From CAXSEF01 sp964236695 (GTDB lineage Bacteria > Pseudomonadota > Alphaproteobacteria > Acetobacterales > Acetobacteraceae): 64,000 bases of DNA. The DNA lies in the NCBI GenBank assembly GCA_964236695.1, contig CAXSFU010000005.1:1-64000 (forward strand), read 5' to 3'. Position numbers and translations under genes: made by a program. Under the pieces are notes generated by a model. It did not search any database. It saw only the letters and a program-made list of their open reading frames with translations, and was not told the DNA's origin. Positions 35,632-45,064 of the stretch are shown piece by piece (position 1 is the stretch's first letter; each line of letters starts with the position of its first letter).

Positions 35632-36206
35632 GGCGTGTCCCCCTGCATCCTGGCGACGATGCGCCCCATGGCCACGATCACCGCCGCAAAGCCGATCGCC
35701 CCGATCCAGCGCCACGCGCCGAGATAGTCCACCAGCACCTGCCCGACGCGCAGCGAGATGCCGAACAGCAGCGACGTCCAGATCAGCGTCGCGATCACCG
35801 CCGCCAGCGCGAAGCGGCGGAAGCTCGCCGACAGGAAGCCGCAGGCGGTGTAGGTCGGCAGTCGCGCGCCGGGGATGAAGCGGCTGATGAACACCACCCG
35901 GAAGGTGTGCCGGTTGAGCCATTCCCGCCCGTGGGACTGGCGTCGCTCCGGCACCAGCCCGCGCAGCCGCGGGAAGCTCGCCGCCAGCTTCCCGAGCCCG
36001 TACAGGCCCATGTCGCCGACGATGATGCCGACGTAGAGCGACCCGAGCGCCACCATCCAGGACAGCGAGGAGTCCTGCACCCGCATGGCGGCAAGCACGG
36101 TCGCGGCGTCCTCCAGGATGAAGGTGCCGACGATGACCAGGCCCGCCTGCACGAAAGGCGAGCGCCCCGCCAGGTCGAGAAGGCCGGCGATGGAGCCGCC
36201 GAACAC
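35628..36206 (-). CDS. DedA family membrane protein
   Basis: About 192 residues with several membrane helices, probably starting at a GTG at 36206. The DedA/SNARE-associated core reads GMRVQDS-like G[x]4D, then FISRFIPGARLPTYTACGF, the conserved R-x3-PG-R segment typical of undecaprenyl-phosphate or phospholipid flippase members. No strong ribosome site was seen before the GTG, so the start is uncertain. Its stop overlaps the ATP-grasp start. Confidence 0.78.
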   Translation of the reverse strand: MFGGSIAGLLDLAGRSPFVQAGLVIVGTFILEDAATVLAAMRVQDSSLSWMVALGSLYVGIIVGDMGLYGLGKLAASFPRLRGLVPERRQSHGREWLNRHTFRVVFISRFIPGARLPTYTACGFLSASFRRFALAAVIATLIWTSLLFGISLRVGQVLVDYLGAWRWIGAIGFAAVIVAMGRIVARMQGDTP

Positions 36207-36624
36207 GTGATCAGCCCGTCCGGCCCGGTTGGTTCAGCAAGGCGCGTCCCTTCGTTCCGGCCGGCAAGCCGGAGCCCGCGACGCGCCGCGACCTCGACGC
36301 GTACCGTCCATACCGGTCCGGCCGCATCGCGTCACCCCGGCTTCGCGCAACGTGACATCCCGCGCCGTGGGACACGGCACGCTCGTTCGCCCGCGCGAGG
36401 AAGTTCCGACACCGGGTAGGCCAGCCCGGGCTTTCCCTCCTCCGGACCGTCCAGCAGTCCCTGGCGCCCGCCAGGGCTTCCGGCCAGCCTCGCCCACGAC
36501 CGTCAAGGGCGGAGATCCCGGCAGCCCGTTTCTCAGAGCAGAAGTGCCAGAGGCGCGCTTTGGGCGGAGTTCGAGCCGGGGCCGCGATCTTGCCTCCGCC
36601 TGCCACGCACCTTCGCCGCAAGGG
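36207..36624. other. Gene-free gap with a possible decayed family A copy
   Basis: About 420 bases without a supported gene. 36540-36600 reads like a mutated right half of family A: CCAGAGGCGCGCTTTGGGCGG then GGGGCCGCGATCTTGCCTCC. The match is imperfect and could be coincidence. Confidence 0.3.
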
Positions 36625-37848
36625 CTACGGGCCGGGCAGGGCGGAGTACACGGCCGCCTCGAACGCCCGGCTGGCGGCCAACGCTCCCGGGTCGGCGAAC
36701 GGCAGCAGCGGCGCGAGCACCACGCCGCACACGCCCCGTGCCGCGTCGACCCAGAAGAAGGTGTTGGTGACGCCGCCCCAGGACAGGGTGCCGACGCCGC
36801 GCCCGCCGCGGGTGGGCGCGGTGTCCACCAAGCCGCCGATGCCCCAGCCGGGCTCGCCGCACTGCAGTTCCACCGTGCACGACATCTCCGGCCGCGCGGC
36901 GGGCAGCCGGGTCGGGCGCAGGCCGCCGATCTGGTGCGTGGCCATCGCGGCGACGCTGTCCGGATGCAGCACCCTGACCCCGTCCAGCTCGCCTCGGCCA
37001 AGCAGCATCCGGGTGAGGCGCAGCATGTCGCCCACGGTGGAGAACAGCCCCGATCCGCCGCTCTGGTAGTCGCCGTCCTGTGCGCAAGGCAGGTCGGCGG
37101 CGTGCAGGCCGTCCCGGTCACGCTGCAGGGGAGCGACCAGGCGCGCCGCGCGCCCCGCATCCAGCCCGAAGCCGGTGTCCGCCATGCCGAGCGGCCGCAG
37201 CAGGCGCGTGGCCATCACATCCTGCAGCGTCTCGCCGGTCACCGCCTCGATCGCGCGTCCGACCCAGTCGCCGGCCATGCCGTACAGCCAGCGCTGGCCC
37301 GGGTCGAACATCAGCGGCAGCCGCAGGCCGGAGAGCCGTCGCGCAAGCGCCGGCGGCGCGCCGGTCGCCCGCCGGAACCGGAGCAGGGTGGCGTCCCAGA
37401 ACTCGTAGCCCACGCCTGCGGTATGGGTCAGCAGATGGTGCAGCGTGACCGGCCGGGACGCGCGGCGCAGGATCGGCTCGCCGGCCTGCGAGAAGCCCTC
37501 CAGCACCTGCGGCGCCGCCATCTCCGGCAGCAGCCCGCCGAGCGGCTGGTGCAGCGACAGCAGCCCGTCCTCCACCAGGCCGAGCGCGAGCGCCGCGGTG
37601 GCCAGCTCGCTCAGCGCGGCAACCCAGAACACGCTGTCGCCGTCCACGCCGCCGCCGGCCACTCCCTCATACAGAACGCGGTTCCGCGTCGCCGCGGCGG
37701 CCGCCACCATCGGCACCAGTCCCTCGGCCACCGCTGCGGCCAGTGCCCGGCCCGGCGCCAGGGCCGCGACCGCAGCTCCCGGCGTCTCCGCGCATCCGTT
37801 GCCACCAGGCTCGCGAGTTTCAGCTGTCCGGGTGTCATCGTCCTGCAT
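36625..37848 (-). CDS. Beta-lactamase-fold serine hydrolase lacking SxxK residues
   Basis: About 407 residues from the ATG at 37848. The fold is clear: TLHHLLTHTAGVGYEF, RWLYGMAGDWVGRAIEAVTG with the Y-x-x region, LLRPLGMADTGF and WGGVTNTFFWVD match class C beta-lactamase/esterase relatives. Where relatives read F-x-I-A-S-x-x-K, this reads FWVAALSELATA: Ser becomes Ala78 and Lys becomes Glu81. It is therefore probably not a standard serine hydrolase. Its ATG shares one base with the stop of the upstream AsmA gene (TGATG), so the two are coupled. No signal peptide seen. Confidence 0.72.
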   Translation of the reverse strand: MQDDDTRTAETREPGGNGCAETPGAAVAALAPGRALAAAVAEGLVPMVAAAAATRNRVLYEGVAGGGVDGDSVFWVAALSELATAALALGLVEDGLLSLHQPLGGLLPEMAAPQVLEGFSQAGEPILRRASRPVTLHHLLTHTAGVGYEFWDATLLRFRRATGAPPALARRLSGLRLPLMFDPGQRWLYGMAGDWVGRAIEAVTGETLQDVMATRLLRPLGMADTGFGLDAGRAARLVAPLQRDRDGLHAADLPCAQDGDYQSGGSGLFSTVGDMLRLTRMLLGRGELDGVRVLHPDSVAAMATHQIGGLRPTRLPAARPEMSCTVELQCGEPGWGIGGLVDTAPTRGGRGVGTLSWGGVTNTFFWVDAARGVCGVVLAPLLPFADPGALAASRAFEAAVYSALPGP

Positions 37849-39860
37849 CAGCGGTGCCTCGCGCCACGGACGGGCCCGATCGCACGGCGCGCGGACACGG
37901 GATGGGCCACGATCGGCGCTGCCGACTCGGACGCGGCCTTGGCGCAGACGTCGCCCTCGCCGGTGCCGAACTGGATGGTCGGCAGCAGCGCCGCCGGCCC
38001 GGCCAGGATGCCGAGCCCGACCGCCGCCCCGGTGCGCGCCGCGACCTCCGCGCCAGGCAGCACGCTCGGCGAGGACAGGGTGCCGCCGATGTTGATCGCC
38101 CCCGGCAGCGAGCCGATCGAGAAATGCGTCGAGCGCGTGGTCAGCGCGAGATCGAGCTTCTCGCCGTTGAAGTTGATGTCGCCGGTGGCCGTGGTGCGCT
38201 CCTCGGAGGTCTGCAGCAGGAACACCTTGGTCTGCAGCACCCCGTTGTTCAGCACGAAGTCCGACACGAAGCACTGCACCTTGGCCTTCTGCGGCAGGCC
38301 CATCGCGGACAGGATCGCCTTGCCGAACTCCAGCCCGGCGATGTTGAGCAGCAGCGCGCTGAGGTCGCCACCGCCGCTCATCGACAGCTTCAGCCCGCCG
38401 TTGCCGGTGCCCATCAGCTGCGCCACCGAGGTGCCGGCGCCATCGATCTTGGCTTCCCCGGTGATGGTGCCGTCGCCCGCGAAGCTGTGCGTCGATGCCA
38501 TGATCTTCGCCAGGCTCAGGTGGCGGAACGACACGTCGCTGCTGATCCGCTTGGCCGGCGCGTCGATCGCGATATCGGCCAGGATCTCGCCGTTGCCGAG
38601 ACCGAACTTCAGCGGATGGACGTTGATCTTGCCGTCGACGACATCGATGCGGAACGAGATGTCGTCCATCGGCACATACTTGTTGATGATCTTCTCGCCG
38701 CGATACTGCACGTGCAGGTCAGCGGCCTTCACCACCGGCAGGTTGATCGGCTTGTCCGGCAGGAAATGGCCGCTGTGCTCGGCCTTGGCGACCCGTTCCT
38801 TGGTTTCCGGCGCCTCGTGCGCCGAGGCGGAGGCGCGGCCGGGTGCGGTGCCGATGAAGCCGCCGAGGTCGGCCAGGTCGACGCGCCTCGAGGTGAGGTT
38901 CATGTCCACGACCGGCTTCTCGCCGCCCATCGCCACGTCGATGTCGCCGCCCAGGTCGCTTTCGCCGACCTTGCCGGCGAACTGGTGGAACTCGACCTTC
39001 CTGGTGCCCGCGTCGTAGGCGAGGTTGCCGGCGATGCTGTAGGCCGGCGTCTCCGGGATCGGGATGCCGGTCAGCGGGAACAGCAGCGACATGTCCGGCC
39101 CGCTCAGTCCGAGCTTGAGCTTCGCGCCCTCGAAGTGCAGCGGGTCGTTGACGGTGCCGACCAGCGTGACCTTTGTCGGCCCGTTCTCCAGATGCAGGTC
39201 GATCGGGTAGGGGTCCTTGCGGTCCTGCAGGCTGAGCAGCGCGCCCGCCACCAGCCCGCCGGTGATCGGCTGGTCGGAGTAACGGCCGCGCAGCTCGGCG
39301 ACGATGCGCGGCCCGGTCTCCCCGCTGGCCTCGCGTGTGCTGACGTCCAGGCCGACCGCGGACTTCGCCTTGGCGTCGGTGAACTGCACGTGGGTGTCGG
39401 CGATGCGCAGGTCGCCGATCTGCGGCAGCGGGCTGCTCTTCGCAGGGGCGGACCCGGCCGGCTTCGCGCTGCCAAGGGTCCAGTTGTTGCGCCCGTCCGG
39501 CAGCGAGGTCGCCACGACCTGCCCGCCGTCGACCGCGATCACCGGCAGCACCAGGGTGCGGCTGCGGATGTAGGCCATCACGTCTGCGCTGATCGTCAGG
39601 GTGCGCGCGGTGGCGAACGGCTTGTCCTCGGGGAAGCCCGCAGGCTCGGCCACCACCGGGTCGTCCACGGTCACCGTCGTGATGCGGCCGAGATGGACGT
39701 GGAGATGGCTCACGGTGACCTTGCGGCCGAGGGCGGAGGACGCCTGCGCATCGACCAGGGGGATGAACCAGTCCCAGCGCCAGAACACCACCAGCAGCAC
39801 GATCGCGACGATCGGGATTCCCAGGAAGAAGGGCCAGAGCCGTAAGCGAGACTGTGCCAT
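37848..39860 (-). CDS. AsmA family protein
   Basis: About 670 residues. One N-terminal membrane anchor (FFLGIPIVAIVLLVVFW) and a long periplasmic body of beta strands with the AsmA/TamB-like repeat pattern; the C-terminal third has GGGDLSALLLNIAGLEFGKA, a recurring AsmA_2 motif. Such proteins are thought to carry lipids between membranes or influence outer-membrane assembly. The stop overlaps the start of the SxxK-less hydrolase gene by one base. Confidence 0.82.
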   Translation of the reverse strand: MAQSRLRLWPFFLGIPIVAIVLLVVFWRWDWFIPLVDAQASSALGRKVTVSHLHVHLGRITTVTVDDPVVAEPAGFPEDKPFATARTLTISADVMAYIRSRTLVLPVIAVDGGQVVATSLPDGRNNWTLGSAKPAGSAPAKSSPLPQIGDLRIADTHVQFTDAKAKSAVGLDVSTREASGETGPRIVAELRGRYSDQPITGGLVAGALLSLQDRKDPYPIDLHLENGPTKVTLVGTVNDPLHFEGAKLKLGLSGPDMSLLFPLTGIPIPETPAYSIAGNLAYDAGTRKVEFHQFAGKVGESDLGGDIDVAMGGEKPVVDMNLTSRRVDLADLGGFIGTAPGRASASAHEAPETKERVAKAEHSGHFLPDKPINLPVVKAADLHVQYRGEKIINKYVPMDDISFRIDVVDGKINVHPLKFGLGNGEILADIAIDAPAKRISSDVSFRHLSLAKIMASTHSFAGDGTITGEAKIDGAGTSVAQLMGTGNGGLKLSMSGGGDLSALLLNIAGLEFGKAILSAMGLPQKAKVQCFVSDFVLNNGVLQTKVFLLQTSEERTTATGDINFNGEKLDLALTTRSTHFSIGSLPGAINIGGTLSSPSVLPGAEVAARTGAAVGLGILAGPAALLPTIQFGTGEGDVCAKAASESAAPIVAHPVSARRAIGPVRGARHR

Positions 39861-40103
39861 GAAGCGGCCGTTCCTCCGGATGTCGCCGCATCACGCAACG
39901 CCGGGCCGCGGCGGCGGGTTCCGGGGCGCGGCCACGGGAGACAAGCGCCGCATCGCGATCCGACGACCCGAACGGACCGCCGGATCGACCCGGCCACCGC
40001 TCCGAAGCCGCGCCCAGGCCCGGGCACGAAGCCGCGAGCGAGGTGGTCCGGACCGAACGCGTGCTGCTATGACGCAGCCTCCGGGACCACACTCGGAGGA
40101 CCC

Positions 40104-40961
40104 ATGCGTCGTGACATCCCGCCCTACGACGGCCTGACCCGCCTGGTCCTGGCAGACCGGATCGCGCGCTACTCCTGGAGTGTCGGCGACCACACCTACG
40201 GGCACCCGAAGATCCTGGAGGAGGCCGGCGGGCCGCTCGCGATCGGCCGCTTCTGCTCGATCGCCGCGGTCACGATCGTGCTGGGCAACCACATCAGCTC
40301 GCACGCCACCACCTACCCGTTCGACTCGTTCCGGCCGTACTGGCCGAACATGACGGACGCCTCGTGCCACCGCGCCAAGGGCGTCACCATCGGCTCGGAC
40401 GTGTGGCTCGCGGAAGGCGCGATGCTGATGCCCGGCTCCGACGTCGGCCACGGCGCGATCGTCGGCGCCGGGTCGGTCGTGCGCGGTGCCGTGCCGCCGT
40501 TCGCGATCGTCGCCGGCAACCCCGCCACCCTCGTCCGCCACCGCTTCGACCCCGCCACGATCGCGCGCCTGCTGCGCACCGCCTGGTGGGACCGCACGGA
40601 CGAGGCGATCAACGAGCTGGTTCCGCTGCTGGTGTCGAGCGACCTGGAGGCCCTGCTGAGCGCGCTCGAGGCCGGCATGGCGCCGGAGGCTGCAGAGGAG
40701 GCCGCGCCCGCGGCGCCGCCGCCCGTCGCCCCGATCCCGATGCCCGGCCCCGCGCCCGTCGCGGAGACGGTGTTCGTCCGGACCCCGGTGCTCGCCGCCA
40801 CGGCGCACGGCGCGCCCGACGCAGGCTCCGGGCAGGAGCCCCGGCACGACGCCGTCGAGAAGGCCATCGCCGCGCAGATGCCCCCCCAGCCCGGGCCGGG
40901 GGACGGGGACGCCGCCCCTCCGGCTCGGCGGTCCGCCTGGTCGATCCTCGCGGGCCGCTGA
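40104..40961 (+). CDS. CatB-related O-acetyltransferase (left-handed beta-helix)
   Basis: About 285 residues. Hexapeptide-repeat acetyltransferase core in residues 1-190: IGRFCSIAAVTIVLGNH, YPFDSF, VTIGSDVWLAEGAMLMPGSD, and VPPFAIVAGNPATLVRHRF are standard for the xenobiotic/virginiamycin acetyltransferase family. The expected catalytic His is in GNHIS or SHATT. The final 90 residues form an Ala/Pro-rich tail not usual in the family. GGAGG precedes the ATG. 39861-40103 between AsmA and this gene holds only a likely divergent promoter region. Confidence 0.82.
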   Translation: MRRDIPPYDGLTRLVLADRIARYSWSVGDHTYGHPKILEEAGGPLAIGRFCSIAAVTIVLGNHISSHATTYPFDSFRPYWPNMTDASCHRAKGVTIGSDVWLAEGAMLMPGSDVGHGAIVGAGSVVRGAVPPFAIVAGNPATLVRHRFDPATIARLLRTAWWDRTDEAINELVPLLVSSDLEALLSALEAGMAPEAAEEAAPAAPPPVAPIPMPGPAPVAETVFVRTPVLAATAHGAPDAGSGQEPRHDAVEKAIAAQMPPQPGPGDGDAAPPARRSAWSILAGR

Positions 40962-41174
40962 CACCGGACGCCTGGGCGGCAGGACTGGCACGGTCGAGGC
41001 CACGTCCCGCGCTCCGCCAGGGCTCGACTTCGGTGGCAACGAACCAGGCAGGAAGTGCCCGGACAACCCTGGCCCACGGCGGGAAGCCGTAGGGATCGGC
41101 GTAGCCGGCCCGTGGCGTGGCCTCGGCTGCCGGGCTCATACCAGCGACCGGTCGCTCTGCACGGGCAGGACAGG

Positions 41175-41348
41175 AAGGCCAGGGGCTCTGCCCCTGGACC
41201 CCGCCAAAGGCAGGGCCCTTGGAATCCCTTGCTGAAGTCAAGCCGGTCCAGGGGCGGCTCCCTCCGGTGGCCTTTCCAACGATCCAGGCGGATCGTTGGA
41301 ACCTTTGGCCACCTTCGCCTGGCGGGTCTGGGCAGAGCCCAGCCTTGC
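41175..41348. repeat. Family A repeat, copy 12 (extended)
   Basis: Carries the long variant centre: GGTGGCC...GGCCACC enclosing ACGATCC-AGGC-GGATCGT. Left hairpin CCAGGGGC-TCT-GCCCCTGG, right CTGGGC-AGA-GCCCAG. It lies between the acetyltransferase and SGNH genes; the rest of 40962-41393 shows no gene. Confidence 0.88.
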
Positions 41349-41393
41349 TTGCCTTCGACAGATCAGGCCCTTTGGCCGCCGGACTCAGTCCGG

Positions 41394-42509
41394 TCACTTC
41401 CGGGGCCTGGCAGCAGTCTTGGGCAGCGGCGAGCGCAGCAGCGTCGCGAGCCGGGCCGCGACCCTCGGCGCGATGCGCCCCAGGCTGTTCGGGCCGGAGG
41501 GGTGCAGCGTCGTGCTGTCCACGCCGAACGCGGGGTCGAGCATCCCCGCCGTGTCGATGAAGGCGACCCTGGCCGGCTCGGCGCAACGGGCGATGCCGGC
41601 CACCAGCGCGTCGCCCTGCATGCCGCTGAACGGGCGCAGCACTGCGATCCTCGCGGCCGGGTAGAGCGCCAGGAGCCCGTCGAGGCTGTGCGCCAGCGCC
41701 TCCGCAACCGCCGCCGCGGCCGCGTGCACGTCGTTGGTGCCCTCGTTGAGCACCACCAGGGAGACGCCGGGGTCCCTCTGCCTCGCCACGTCGGGCAGGA
41801 TGCGGCCGAAGGTGGCGGGCAGCGCCGGCACCCCGCCGCTTCCGGCCACGGTCAGGCCGGTGCCGCCGAAGCCGATGATCCCGGCCTCCACCCCGAGCAG
41901 GCCGCGCTGCGCGTAGGCCCAGCCCATCATCGCATCGTTGCGGTCGGTGTCACGCGCCGCGGTGTCGTTGACCGTGCGCACCCCCTCTGTGATCGAGTCG
42001 CCGAAGAACAGCGCCAGCGTCGGCAGCCCGGCGGGCGCCGCGGCCGTGGCCCCGCGCGCCAGGGTCAGTCCGGAGAACACGACCGTGGTGGCGCCGGGCG
42101 AGGACCAGCGGGGCAGGGCCTCCGAGGTCGACTTCACCACCACCTCCAGCAGGTGGTACGGCAGCGCCGCCGTGTCCGCGGGCATCGCGGGGGCGATGCT
42201 TGGCGCCAGCTCCGCCCGGGTCCAGGGCGACTGCGCGGAGTAGCCGTCGATGCGGACGTAGAGCTGCGGCAGCGGTGCCAGGTTGGCGTCGGTGGCGAAG
42301 CCGAGCGCCACGCTCGGCCCGGTGAACAGGGTGCTGAAGTAGGCGCCCGCGTTGAGGGTGGCGGCGCCGGAAGCGGTCACGCTCCAGTTGCCCGGGGAGT
42401 ACAGGATCGCCGGGTCGTCAGGGGCAATGACCGTCCGGGCGACCGCCAGGGGCGAGGCCGCCGTCAGGAGGGCCGCCGCCAGGAAGACAGGGGCGGAGTG
42501 GTTCTGCAT
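41394..42509 (-). CDS. Secreted SGNH/GDSL hydrolase
   Basis: About 371 residues from the ATG at 42509. Signal peptide (AAALLTAASPLAVA) suggests export. Residues about 30-150 form a beta-sandwich-like N-terminal domain. The SGNH domain follows: block I LALFFGDSITEG, block II Gly in GFGGTGLT, block III NEGTNDV, block V STTLHPSG with the catalytic Asp/His. Probably an esterase or deacylase in the periplasm. Overall arrangement resembles two-domain carbohydrate esterases. Confidence 0.82.
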   Translation of the reverse strand: MQNHSAPVFLAAALLTAASPLAVARTVIAPDDPAILYSPGNWSVTASGAATLNAGAYFSTLFTGPSVALGFATDANLAPLPQLYVRIDGYSAQSPWTRAELAPSIAPAMPADTAALPYHLLEVVVKSTSEALPRWSSPGATTVVFSGLTLARGATAAAPAGLPTLALFFGDSITEGVRTVNDTAARDTDRNDAMMGWAYAQRGLLGVEAGIIGFGGTGLTVAGSGGVPALPATFGRILPDVARQRDPGVSLVVLNEGTNDVHAAAAAVAEALAHSLDGLLALYPAARIAVLRPFSGMQGDALVAGIARCAEPARVAFIDTAGMLDPAFGVDSTTLHPSGPNSLGRIAPRVAARLATLLRSPLPKTAARPRK

Positions 42510-42612
42510 GGGCGCCACCGGACACGGGGGATGGACGAAGATCGGACCGCCCTGCAAGGCAGACCCCGGCGGAAAGCTCCTGGCGGGTTGTCCTGGACCT
42601 CGTGGCAGCCTG

Positions 42613-42756
42613 CTTCAGGCAGAAAAGCAAGAGTCTTCTTTTTCTGAAGAAAAAGAAGCAAAAAGACTTTGCCCATTGGACTCCGGGTGCGCGGGCGGTT
42701 CCGGAATCTGATATGTAAAAGTTCTTTGGTTCTTTCTTTCAAGAAAGAACATGCTT
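42613..42756. repeat. Family B repeat, copy 3
   Basis: Between the SGNH start and the M20 stop. CTTCTTTTTCT-GA-AGAAAAAGAAG and GTTCTTTCTT-TC-AAGAAAGAAC are perfect; the central TTCCGG arm is less symmetric (CTCCGG...TTCCGGAA). Confidence 0.88.
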
Positions 42757-42806
42757 TCGTCTTGCCGGGGTGCAGCACATAGCGGCTGGCAGGTCAATGA
42801 CCGCTT

Positions 42807-44279
42807 CTATCCCGCGAACGCCGCCAGCAGCCGCGCGTGCGAGCGCATTCCCGCGCGGAAGCAGCGCAGCTCGAACTTCTCGTCCGGCCCGTGCACCTGG
42901 TCGTCCTCCAGCCCGAAGCCCACCAGCAGGCTATCGATGCCGAGCACGCGGCGCAGCTGCTCGACCACCGGGATCGAGCCGCCGGAGCCGATCAGCACCG
43001 CCGGGCGGCCGAACTCCTCGGCCAGCGCGCCACGCGCCGCCGCGACCCAGGGGCTGGCGGAGGCCACCTCGAAGCCGGGCGAGCCGCTGTACGCGTCCAC
43101 GGTGACGGCGGTGCCCGGCGGCGCGTGGGCGGCCGCAAAGTCGCGGAACAGGGTGACGACGCGGTCCGGGTCCTGGCCGGGCACCAGGCGGAACGACACC
43201 TTGGCGCCCGCCTCGGCCGGGATCACCGTCTTGCTGCCGGGCCCCTGGTAGCCGCCCCAGATGCCGTTGACCTCCGCGGTCGGGCGCGCCCACAGCCGCT
43301 CCAGCCCGCCGCGGCCGCGCTCGCCGGACGGCGGCGAGGACTGGGCGGACACGCCGATGCCGGCGAGGAACGCCGCCTCGTCGAAGCCGAGCGCGCGCCA
43401 TTCCTCGAGCTGCGCCGGCTCGGGCTCGGCGACGCCGTCGTAGAAGCCGGGCAGGGCGACGCGGCCATCTGCGTCGTGCAGGGCGTCGAGGATGCGCGCC
43501 AGCGCCCCGATCGGGTTGGGCGCCGAACCGCCGTACATTCCGGAATGCAGGTCGCGCGCCGCGCCGCGCACGGTGAGCTGCGTGTAGGCGAGGCCGCGCA
43601 GCCGGGTGGTGATCGCCGGGGTGTCGATGTCCCACATGCCGGTGTCGGAGATGATCGCGACATCGGCCGCCAGCGCCGCGCGGTGCTCCTCCAGGAACGC
43701 TTCCAGGCTGGGGCTGCCGACCTCCTCCTCGCCTTCCAGCAGCACGGTGATCCGCGCGGGCGGGCCGCCGGCCACGTCGTGCCAGGCGCGCAGGGCCTCC
43801 AGCCACATCAGGCTCTGGCCCTTGTCGTCGACCGCGCCGCGCGCCACCACGCGCCGCCCGTGCGGGCCGTCCACCACGGCCGGCTCGAACGGCGGGCTGG
43901 TCCAGGGCGCGAGCGGCTCGGCAGGCTGCACGTCGTAGTGGCCGTAGAACAGAAGGTGCGGCCCGGCCACTTGTTCGGCGTCCGGGCCGTCGCCCCGGAC
44001 CGGGCCGGCGTGGTGGGCGAGCACGATCGGCCGCCCCGGGGTCGCGTGCACCGTTGCCCCGAAGCCGATCGCCTCGAGCTGGGCGCGCGCCCACTCCGCG
44101 GCACGGGCGCAGTCGGGGTCGTGGTCGCGCTGCGCGCTGACGCTGGGGATGCGCAGGAACTCCACGAGCCGCGCGGTCGCCGCATCCAGGCCGGCGTCGA
44201 GGTGGCGCAGCACCCCTGCCAGCGCCGTATGTGAGGCCGTCTCCGTGGCAGGCGCCGCGAGGCGGTCGGGGTCGGTCAT
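42807..44279 (-). CDS. M20 family dipeptidase
   Basis: Zinc metallopeptidase of about 490 residues, similar to carnosinase/CNDP-type M20 dipeptidases. FYGHYDVQPAEP holds the first metal ligands, GAVDDKGQ the bridging Asp, LLEGEEEVGSPS the catalytic Glu and metal Glu, and the lid domain lies near residues 210-370. The C-terminal HGPDEKFEL carries the last metal His. Start overlaps the TetR gene's stop by four bases, so peptidase and regulator are translated together. Confidence 0.88.
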   Translation of the reverse strand: MTDPDRLAAPATETASHTALAGVLRHLDAGLDAATARLVEFLRIPSVSAQRDHDPDCARAAEWARAQLEAIGFGATVHATPGRPIVLAHHAGPVRGDGPDAEQVAGPHLLFYGHYDVQPAEPLAPWTSPPFEPAVVDGPHGRRVVARGAVDDKGQSLMWLEALRAWHDVAGGPPARITVLLEGEEEVGSPSLEAFLEEHRAALAADVAIISDTGMWDIDTPAITTRLRGLAYTQLTVRGAARDLHSGMYGGSAPNPIGALARILDALHDADGRVALPGFYDGVAEPEPAQLEEWRALGFDEAAFLAGIGVSAQSSPPSGERGRGGLERLWARPTAEVNGIWGGYQGPGSKTVIPAEAGAKVSFRLVPGQDPDRVVTLFRDFAAAHAPPGTAVTVDAYSGSPGFEVASASPWVAAARGALAEEFGRPAVLIGSGGSIPVVEQLRRVLGIDSLLVGFGLEDDQVHGPDEKFELRCFRAGMRSHARLLAAFAG

Positions 44280-44965
44280 GCCTGGCCTCCGGGCGATGCG
44301 CCGGGTTTCCCCCCGGCCCAGGCGGGCGCCATGGCTGCGTCCGGGGCCGCAGCCGGGGCGGCGTAGGTGTGCAGGAACATCGCGACCGAGCTGGCCACCA
44401 CGCGCTCGACCTCGGCGTCGCTCGGCGAGACGACCAGCTGCAGGCGGCACAGCATGCCGATCCGCGTCTGGCACAGGGCAAGGAACTGGTCGGCGGCGAA
44501 GCGCGCGTCCTCGACCACGAGCCGCCCGGCCAGCGCCTGGCGCGTCAGCCAGTCCGCCATGTGCCCGGTCGCGCGTGCGGGACCTGCGTCGTAGAACATC
44601 TGCGCCAGGTCGGGGAATTTGGCGGCCTCGGACATGGTGACGCGGAAGATGGTCAGCCCGGTGGGCGAGACGATCATGCGCACCATGCGCTCGCCGATGC
44701 GGTGCAGTGCGGCCTCTGGATCGGTCTCGTCGTCCGCACCGTCGAACAGGGCCGCGATCTTGCGGCTGCACTCCTCGTTGACGAAGGCAGCGAACAGGTC
44801 GGCCTTGCCGGCGAAATAGTTGTACAGGGTGCCCTTCGACACGCCGGCCTCGACGGCGATGCGCGACATGCTGGCGCCCTCGTAGCCTTCCTGGGCGAAC
44901 ACCAGCCCGGCGCCGCGCAGGATCTGACGCTCCTTCTCGGGGGACAGGGCCTCGGTGCCGGACAT
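44276..44965 (-). CDS. TetR family transcriptional regulator
   Basis: About 229 residues. The N-terminal helix-turn-helix reads ASMSRIAVEAGVSKGTLYNYF. The C-terminal ligand domain resembles the AcrR/TetR_C group with FRVTMSEAAKFPDLAQMFY. The start at 44965 follows AGGAGGAG. It is transcribed divergently from the outer-membrane efflux gene, with a 19-bp dyad between them, so it probably represses that gene and itself. Confidence 0.85.
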   Translation of the reverse strand: MSGTEALSPEKERQILRGAGLVFAQEGYEGASMSRIAVEAGVSKGTLYNYFAGKADLFAAFVNEECSRKIAALFDGADDETDPEAALHRIGERMVRMIVSPTGLTIFRVTMSEAAKFPDLAQMFYDAGPARATGHMADWLTRQALAGRLVVEDARFAADQFLALCQTRIGMLCRLQLVVSPSDAEVERVVASSVAMFLHTYAAPAAAPDAAMAPAWAGGKPGASPGGQA

Positions 44966-45064
44966 CGCGCTCTCCTCCTGCCTTCCACCCGGACCGGGTG
45001 CGTCACGGTGCACCACCGCGGGCCGCGCCTCGCGGTCACAGGCCGGCCGTGCGCGCCGCACGGA

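Noticed and set aside
37743..39845. 700-codon plus-strand frame opposite AsmA
   Set aside because: Shadow of AsmA; the AsmA protein has clear structure and conserved motifs.
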